Below, in pieces: positions 60,718-64,000 of a stretch of 64,000 nt of DNA. The first letter of the stretch is position 1. Each line of letters opens with the position of its first letter. The notes beneath the pieces are model-generated. The model was not told the origin of the DNA, did no database searches, and saw only the letters and a list, made by a program, of their open reading frames with translations. Made by a program: the position numbers and the translations under genes. The DNA lies in NCBI RefSeq assembly GCF_018403225.1, contig NZ_BOSG01000001.1, forward strand, positions 2,728,001 to 2,792,000, given 5' to 3'. The stretch comes from Paenibacillus sp. J23TS9. Lineage in GTDB: Bacteria > Bacillota > Bacilli > Paenibacillales > Paenibacillaceae.

Positions 60718-61449
60718 CTAGGTATGCAGATCGCCAATCTTTCCTCCTAGGACTAATTGGGCCGCATGCTGCTGCAAAGCTTGCAGATAGGCTGGCCCGC
60801 ACAGCCGCTCAAGCACTTCATGTCCTTCCTTTGTGTAAAAACTCCTCCGGATGGTACTGTGGGCATCGCTTCCGATCAAATGAATCCAACGTTTTCTACA
60901 TAGATATGAAGCAGTGTTTTGTACCTCCTCACCGAAAAAGCCGATAAGCGACTGGGTTGTCACCTGCAGTCTTACGCCATGCTGTTCGATCCATGCAATC
61001 ACCTGATCCGGATTTCGTATGATGCCAAGGTTCCTTTCGGGATGCGCGATCACAGCGTGAATACCGTGTTGTTTTATGTAAGCCAAAAATTTGTGGAAAT
61101 AATCGGGTATGCCGCGGGATGGCAGTTCAACCAGCAGATAAGAGCTTTCAGCAAGTGTTTGAATCCGACCAGCCTGATGTTCTGACCGGAAGGCATCTGT
61201 CAGGCGGAATTCCTGCCCTGGATAAATCTTCAGCGGGATATTGTTTTTCTTCAGCTTGCTGTTCAGAGCTTCCACTCTCCGCTGAATTTTCCGGGCTGTG
61301 TTGATGTATCTTTTGGTGGCATGATGCGGTGTAGCAATAATCGTATGCATTCCCTCCTTCACGGCCGCCGCAGCCATGCGAAGCGCACCCTCGGTGGAGC
61401 TCGGACCGTCATCTACACCGGGAATGATGTGGCAATGGGTATCAATCAT
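60718..61449 (-). CDS. PHP-type tyrosine phosphatase (CpsB/YwqE)
   Basis: 243 residues. Metal-binding motifs of the family are complete: DTHCHIIPGVDDGPSS at the start, TPHH near 42, HPERN near 137 and SDAHS near 194. It removes phosphate from the BY-kinase. First gene of the polysaccharide operon; a probable promoter with an operator lies 35-65 bp upstream (61480-61514). Its regulator gene is divergent. Confidence 0.93.
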   Translation of the reverse strand: MIDTHCHIIPGVDDGPSSTEGALRMAAAAVKEGMHTIIATPHHATKRYINTARKIQRRVEALNSKLKKNNIPLKIYPGQEFRLTDAFRSEHQAGRIQTLAESSYLLVELPSRGIPDYFHKFLAYIKQHGIHAVIAHPERNLGIIRNPDQVIAWIEQHGVRLQVTTQSLIGFFGEEVQNTASYLCRKRWIHLIGSDAHSTIRRSFYTKEGHEVLERLCGPAYLQALQQHAAQLVLGGKIGDLHT

Positions 61450-61479
61450 CTTATCGGCACCTGTTTCTTCAGAACTTTT

Positions 61480-61514
61480 GTAACAATATGTATCATTGCA
61501 GGTAATATCGACAG
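61480..61514 (-). promoter_or_regulatory. Probable polysaccharide operon promoter with a degenerate operator
   Basis: Minus strand GATACATATTGTTAC (61480-61494) matches the regulator's palindrome at 12 of 15 positions. TACATA inside it can be the -10; a poor -35 (CTGTCG, 61509-61514) stands 16 bp away. Confidence 0.5.
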
Positions 61515-61666
61515 CATTTATTGTTGATGGAGAGCGAAATCTGAAGGGACTTGATGAGAGTTGGAATTACAGCCAAAACTTGCACCATTAGGCAAATCCC
61601 AAGGGTAATCAAGGGAGCTTGGAACCTGATTTTTTAGGAAAATGGTTCCAAAATGCATATTAACTA

Positions 61667-61702
61667 TTGACGACACTGTTAATTTACGATACATTTTGTA
61701 TC
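61667..61702 (+). promoter_or_regulatory. Regulator promoter with a perfect palindromic operator over the -10
   Basis: TTGACG (61667-61672), 17-bp spacer, TACATT (61690-61695). The perfect palindrome GATACATTTTGTATC (61688-61702) covers the -10 box, as expected for autorepression. Confidence 0.65.
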
Positions 61703-61755
61703 ATGTCAAGCGTTATTTAATTGGTCTTGGAATCGAATACGGAGGGTGGGAACGA

Positions 61756-62001
61756 ATGAAGTACGGTCACCGGATTGCGGAGCTTCGTGAACAGAAGGGC
61801 TGGACACAAGAGGAATTATCCGCTTCGATTGGAATCAGCAGAGCCGCATTGTCTCATTACGAAAAAAACCGAAGAAAGCCGGATTATGAGACTCTTAACC
61901 GACTTGCGGATCTGTTTCAGGTATCCATTGATTACTTACTGGGAAGGAGAGACTTGCCCAAGGCTTCAGTAGACCCCGAGCCGAAATTTTCAGAACCATA
62001 A
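61756..62001 (+). CDS. Xre-family helix-turn-helix regulator, likely repressor of the polysaccharide operon
   Basis: 81 residues from the ATG at 61756 (GGAGGG upstream); the longer ORF to 61642 runs through the operator and promoter. The HTH_3 domain fills residues 5-60: IAELREQKGWTQEELSASIG, then ISRAALSHYEKNRRKPDYET and LADLFQVSIDYLLGR. The short tail (about 62-81) is Pro/Glu-rich, with no dimer domain like that of SinR. It is divergent from the polysaccharide operon and has matching operator sequences before both. The direct target is inferred. Confidence 0.85.
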   Translation: MKYGHRIAELREQKGWTQEELSASIGISRAALSHYEKNRRKPDYETLNRLADLFQVSIDYLLGRRDLPKASVDPEPKFSEP

Positions 62002-62052
62002 AGCTGCAGCTAAGTCATACATACTCTGCATGAATCATTTTTCATTGAAGCT

Positions 62053-62104
62053 TTGTACAAATGCAGGTTCAGCATGTATAATATGGTAGCAAACATATGT
62101 TTGC
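62053..62104 (+). promoter_or_regulatory. YdjM-like gene promoter with a LexA-like box
   Basis: TTGTAC (62053-62058), 18-bp spacer, TATAAT (62077-62082), then the perfect 16-bp palindrome GCAAACATATGTTTGC (62089-62104) at the transcription start. Gram-positive LexA boxes read CGAACATATGTTCG; this one differs by one symmetric base pair (AAAC for GAAC). Confidence 0.55.
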
Positions 62105-62138
62105 CTAAAAAACATCTTAGTCAGTCAGAGGAGGAACA

Positions 62139-62786
62139 ATGAAAGGTTCAACACATTTGGCCATCGGCGTAGCCATCGGAGCGGCCGCGGCCGCCCACTA
62201 TCCATTCACCCTGAAACACGCTGCCCTTTATGTCGCTGTTTCCGCTCTCTCTGCGCTTAGTGCCGATCTGGATGGTCCAAGCATGCTGAGTTCGAGGATC
62301 GGTCAGTTTTCCAAATGGCTGCGGGAAATGCTGTATTGGTCCGGCCTGCTTCTCATCGTGATTCTTGCCTGGTTGTATTTCACGGCGCATTATTTCGTCC
62401 TGGAGTATTCCCTGGCAGCGCTCAGCCTGTTTCTGCTCGGCCTGATTATCAAAGACGGTCTCTTACGGAACATCCTTGTCAGCGCCATTGGATGCCTGCT
62501 GCTGTATAACGGCTGGTCTCATCATATGATGTGGCTCGTAGGCTTCGGCATTTTTGTAGCTGCTGCCCCATGGTTGAAGCACCGCGGAATGACACACACA
62601 ATCTGGGCACTAGGACTATGGGCCGCTATCGGTTCGGGTCTTCAGAATCAGCTGCAGATTGAAGGTATCATGCTGGTGGCAACGGCCGGATATGCTTCGC
62701 ATCTGATTGCTGATACGCTTACGCCAAATGGTGTCAAATGGCTCTATCCGCTATTCAATAAGTCGTTCAAACTGCCCCTCGCATAG
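62139..62786 (+). CDS. YdjM-like membrane protein (metal-dependent hydrolase family, PF04307)
   Basis: 215 residues, about five membrane helices. It starts MKGSTHLAIGVAIG and has the DLDGPSM, KHRGMTHTIW and SHLIADTLTPNGVKWLYPL motifs, whose His/Asp residues are the presumed metal site. E. coli YdjM is in the SOS regulon, and this gene too has a LexA-like palindrome in its promoter. GGAGGAAC precedes the ATG. Biochemical activity of the family is not settled. Confidence 0.87.
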   Translation: MKGSTHLAIGVAIGAAAAAHYPFTLKHAALYVAVSALSALSADLDGPSMLSSRIGQFSKWLREMLYWSGLLLIVILAWLYFTAHYFVLEYSLAALSLFLLGLIIKDGLLRNILVSAIGCLLLYNGWSHHMMWLVGFGIFVAAAPWLKHRGMTHTIWALGLWAAIGSGLQNQLQIEGIMLVATAGYASHLIADTLTPNGVKWLYPLFNKSFKLPLA

Positions 62787-62927
62787 GATGGTTAGTTCCA
62801 TCTTACCGGTCCGTTCGGTCGATACAGAGTTTGTGCAAGTCAAGACTAATTGCGCTTGAAGGCGGTTTTGCCGGCGCCCATAATAGAATGAGCCCGGACA
62901 AAACTGATATGAAGCGAGTGATCAGAG

Positions 62928-64000
62928 ATGTATAAACGCAAGACAACAAGGTCAGCGAGACGAACCAGAAATCTGTTGCTGGCTGCTGTATCAGCCGTCT
63001 TACTTCTTCCCCTTTCAGCCCATGTGCAGGCTGAGCCTTCAATGCAAGTCCCGCCTGAAATGCTCTCATATACGACCATTCAGTTACCTGATGGCGCAGT
63101 ATTTGAGCATGATGATAACCAGTTGGCCTTTGCCGCTATACGGGATGGAGAGGTTCAGGTGACTGCTATCGGAGCCTATGGGCAGATCAAACCCGTTGCC
63201 ACGTTTTCCAAGCAAAAGCTCGAATATATCTCTTCATTTCATTGGACCCACGACCATGGTTCCCTGATTGCCGGTGGAAGTTATATGATGAAGCTAGGCC
63301 CATCAGGAAAGCTGGAGTGGGATTATGCTTTCTCTTCCGCTGTCCCGGCCAGCCTCGTCCGCTATGCCGTTCAGCTAAAGGACAAAAGCTACATTGCCGC
63401 TGTCACTGCACCTGCACAAACGCCTAATGCTAGTACGCTTCGGTTGGTTCATCTTTCCGAGAACGGTAAGTTTATAAAGGAACAAGAGCTTTCCGGTGTT
63501 ACTTTCGACAATGTGGATACGTTGACCGCGTTATCGGACGGGGGTTTTGTGATATCTGCAGAATCAGTAGCTGACAATAACAATGAACAGATTTTCGTCG
63601 CAAAATGGGATAAGAATCTGAAATCAATCTGGCAGAAGCGCTTCGATCCTGCGGAGGATACTGAAAACTTATGGATTACTGCCTTGTCCGAAGGAAGCCG
63701 CGGCGATATGGCGCTTGCCGGCTACTATAATCATCCGAATCCGGATGGCGGATATCGCTATTTAACAACAGGTTATGTCATGGGTATTCAGCATGATGGT
63801 TCTCTGCAGTGGATACATAAGCCGGATCCTTCTCTGGACCGGAGTATGCTAAACGATATCCAGCCTGCTCCCGGAGGCGGTTTCCTGGCAACCGGAACGG
63901 TCAGCCAAGATTGGCATGGTACGGTCTCGAAGCAGTTTGTATGGAAGCTTGGCAGAACCGGAGATACGGAATGGAATAAAGTCATCAACCGGACAACTTT
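62928..64000 (+). CDS. Secreted protein of unknown function (3' end outside the window)
   Basis: 357 codons are open to the window edge. The ATG at 62928 is the first start after an in-frame stop at 62919. The signal peptide (about 1-35: basic KRKTTRSARRTR, then LLLAAVSAVLLLPLSAHVQA) is clear. The mature part has repeated blocks like MKLGPSGKLEWDYAF, VAKWDKNLKSIWQKRF, IQHDGSLQWIHKPDP and WKLGRTGDTEWNKVI, with G/D-K-x-W turns about 50-90 residues apart. This suggests a beta-propeller (inference). The ribosome binding site is weak. No function is recognised. Confidence 0.78.
   Translation, partial: MYKRKTTRSARRTRNLLLAAVSAVLLLPLSAHVQAEPSMQVPPEMLSYTTIQLPDGAVFEHDDNQLAFAAIRDGEVQVTAIGAYGQIKPVATFSKQKLEYISSFHWTHDHGSLIAGGSYMMKLGPSGKLEWDYAFSSAVPASLVRYAVQLKDKSYIAAVTAPAQTPNASTLRLVHLSENGKFIKEQELSGVTFDNVDTLTALSDGGFVISAESVADNNNEQIFVAKWDKNLKSIWQKRFDPAEDTENLWITALSEGSRGDMALAGYYNHPNPDGGYRYLTTGYVMGIQHDGSLQWIHKPDPSLDRSMLNDIQPAPGGGFLATGTVSQDWHGTVSKQFVWKLGRTGDTEWNKVINRTT

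Larger units (their letters stand above)
61450..61755. other. Divergent control region of the polysaccharide operon and its regulator
   Basis: 306 bases. It holds the minus-strand operon promoter and operator (61480-61514), an inverted repeat GGAACC (61621-61626)/GGTTCC (61644-61649), and the plus-strand promoter and operator of the regulator gene (61667-61702). No gene is seen in it. Confidence 0.65.

Noticed and set aside
1..64000. CRISPR arrays, rRNA or tRNA genes, insertion sequences and prophage
   Set aside because: I saw no regularly spaced repeats of 25-40 bp, no tRNA or rRNA sequences and no transposase, integrase or phage structural genes. The tail-spike-like beta-helix proteins lie in a polysaccharide operon, not in a phage gene set.

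Overview
The window is a piece of a low-to-mid GC, endospore-forming Gram-positive chromosome, most likely Paenibacillus or a close relative. The evidence is spore genes (SpoVAC, SpoVAD, a DUF1657 protein and a DUF421 membrane protein), HelD, LutAB, strong GGAGG-type ribosome binding sites, sigma-A promoters close to TTGACA-N17-TATAAT, and a Wzx/Wzy exopolysaccharide locus with a CpsB/Wzz/BY-kinase control module. Nothing was searched against a database. All family names rest on recognised sequence motifs, and all starts, stems and promoters were read by eye.

Layout. 1-5.7 kb: lactate oxidation (lutB, partial, and lutA), a fused rhamnulose-1-phosphate aldolase/dehydrogenase, a two-helix PepSY-like protein and an MFS transporter. 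5.7-14.8 kb: an APH-fold phosphotransferase, a GH31 alpha-xylosidase with a divergent AraC regulator, HelD and adenine deaminase; a candidate small transcript lies between the last two. 14.9-25.8 kb: a carboxypeptidase/response regulator/histidine kinase operon, then envelope and spore genes (ArAE-type membrane protein, small secreted protein, AI-2E family permease, PAP2 phosphatase, spoVA-type cluster, membrane-anchored PrsA-like foldase). 25.8-35.1 kb: aldehyde dehydrogenase, an MFS transporter, RhaD, a secreted coiled-coil protein, a three-gene ABC-2 exporter and threonine dehydrogenase.

35.2-61.5 kb: twenty minus-strand genes for an exported polysaccharide. They run from a PHP-type tyrosine phosphatase, Wzz-like adaptor and BY-kinase through sugar-nucleotide enzymes (GalU, WecC-like), a heparinase II/III-like protein, a bi-domain oxidoreductase, a PaaK-like adenylating enzyme, four glycosyltransferases, Wzx, two FemAB/GNAT-like proteins, a deacetylase-like protein, two Wzy-like polymerases and two beta-helix proteins without signal peptides. 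A GT/Wzy/beta-helix set occurs twice in a row, with a terminator-like hairpin between the copies. No priming phosphoglycosyltransferase is visible. A divergent 81-residue Xre-type regulator (61.76 kb) has a perfect palindrome over its own -10 box, and a degenerate copy lies over the probable promoter of the polysaccharide operon, so it is a good candidate repressor of the locus.

61.7-64 kb: the regulator, a YdjM-like membrane protein with a LexA-like palindrome just after its -10 box, and the start of a secreted protein that runs off the window. The strongest leads are the duplicated GT/Wzy/beta-helix modules, the shared operator of the polysaccharide regulator, the AAACAAA arrays in front of both rhamnulose aldolase genes, the spoVA cluster without SpoVAE, and two short promoter-to-terminator units that may be small RNAs.
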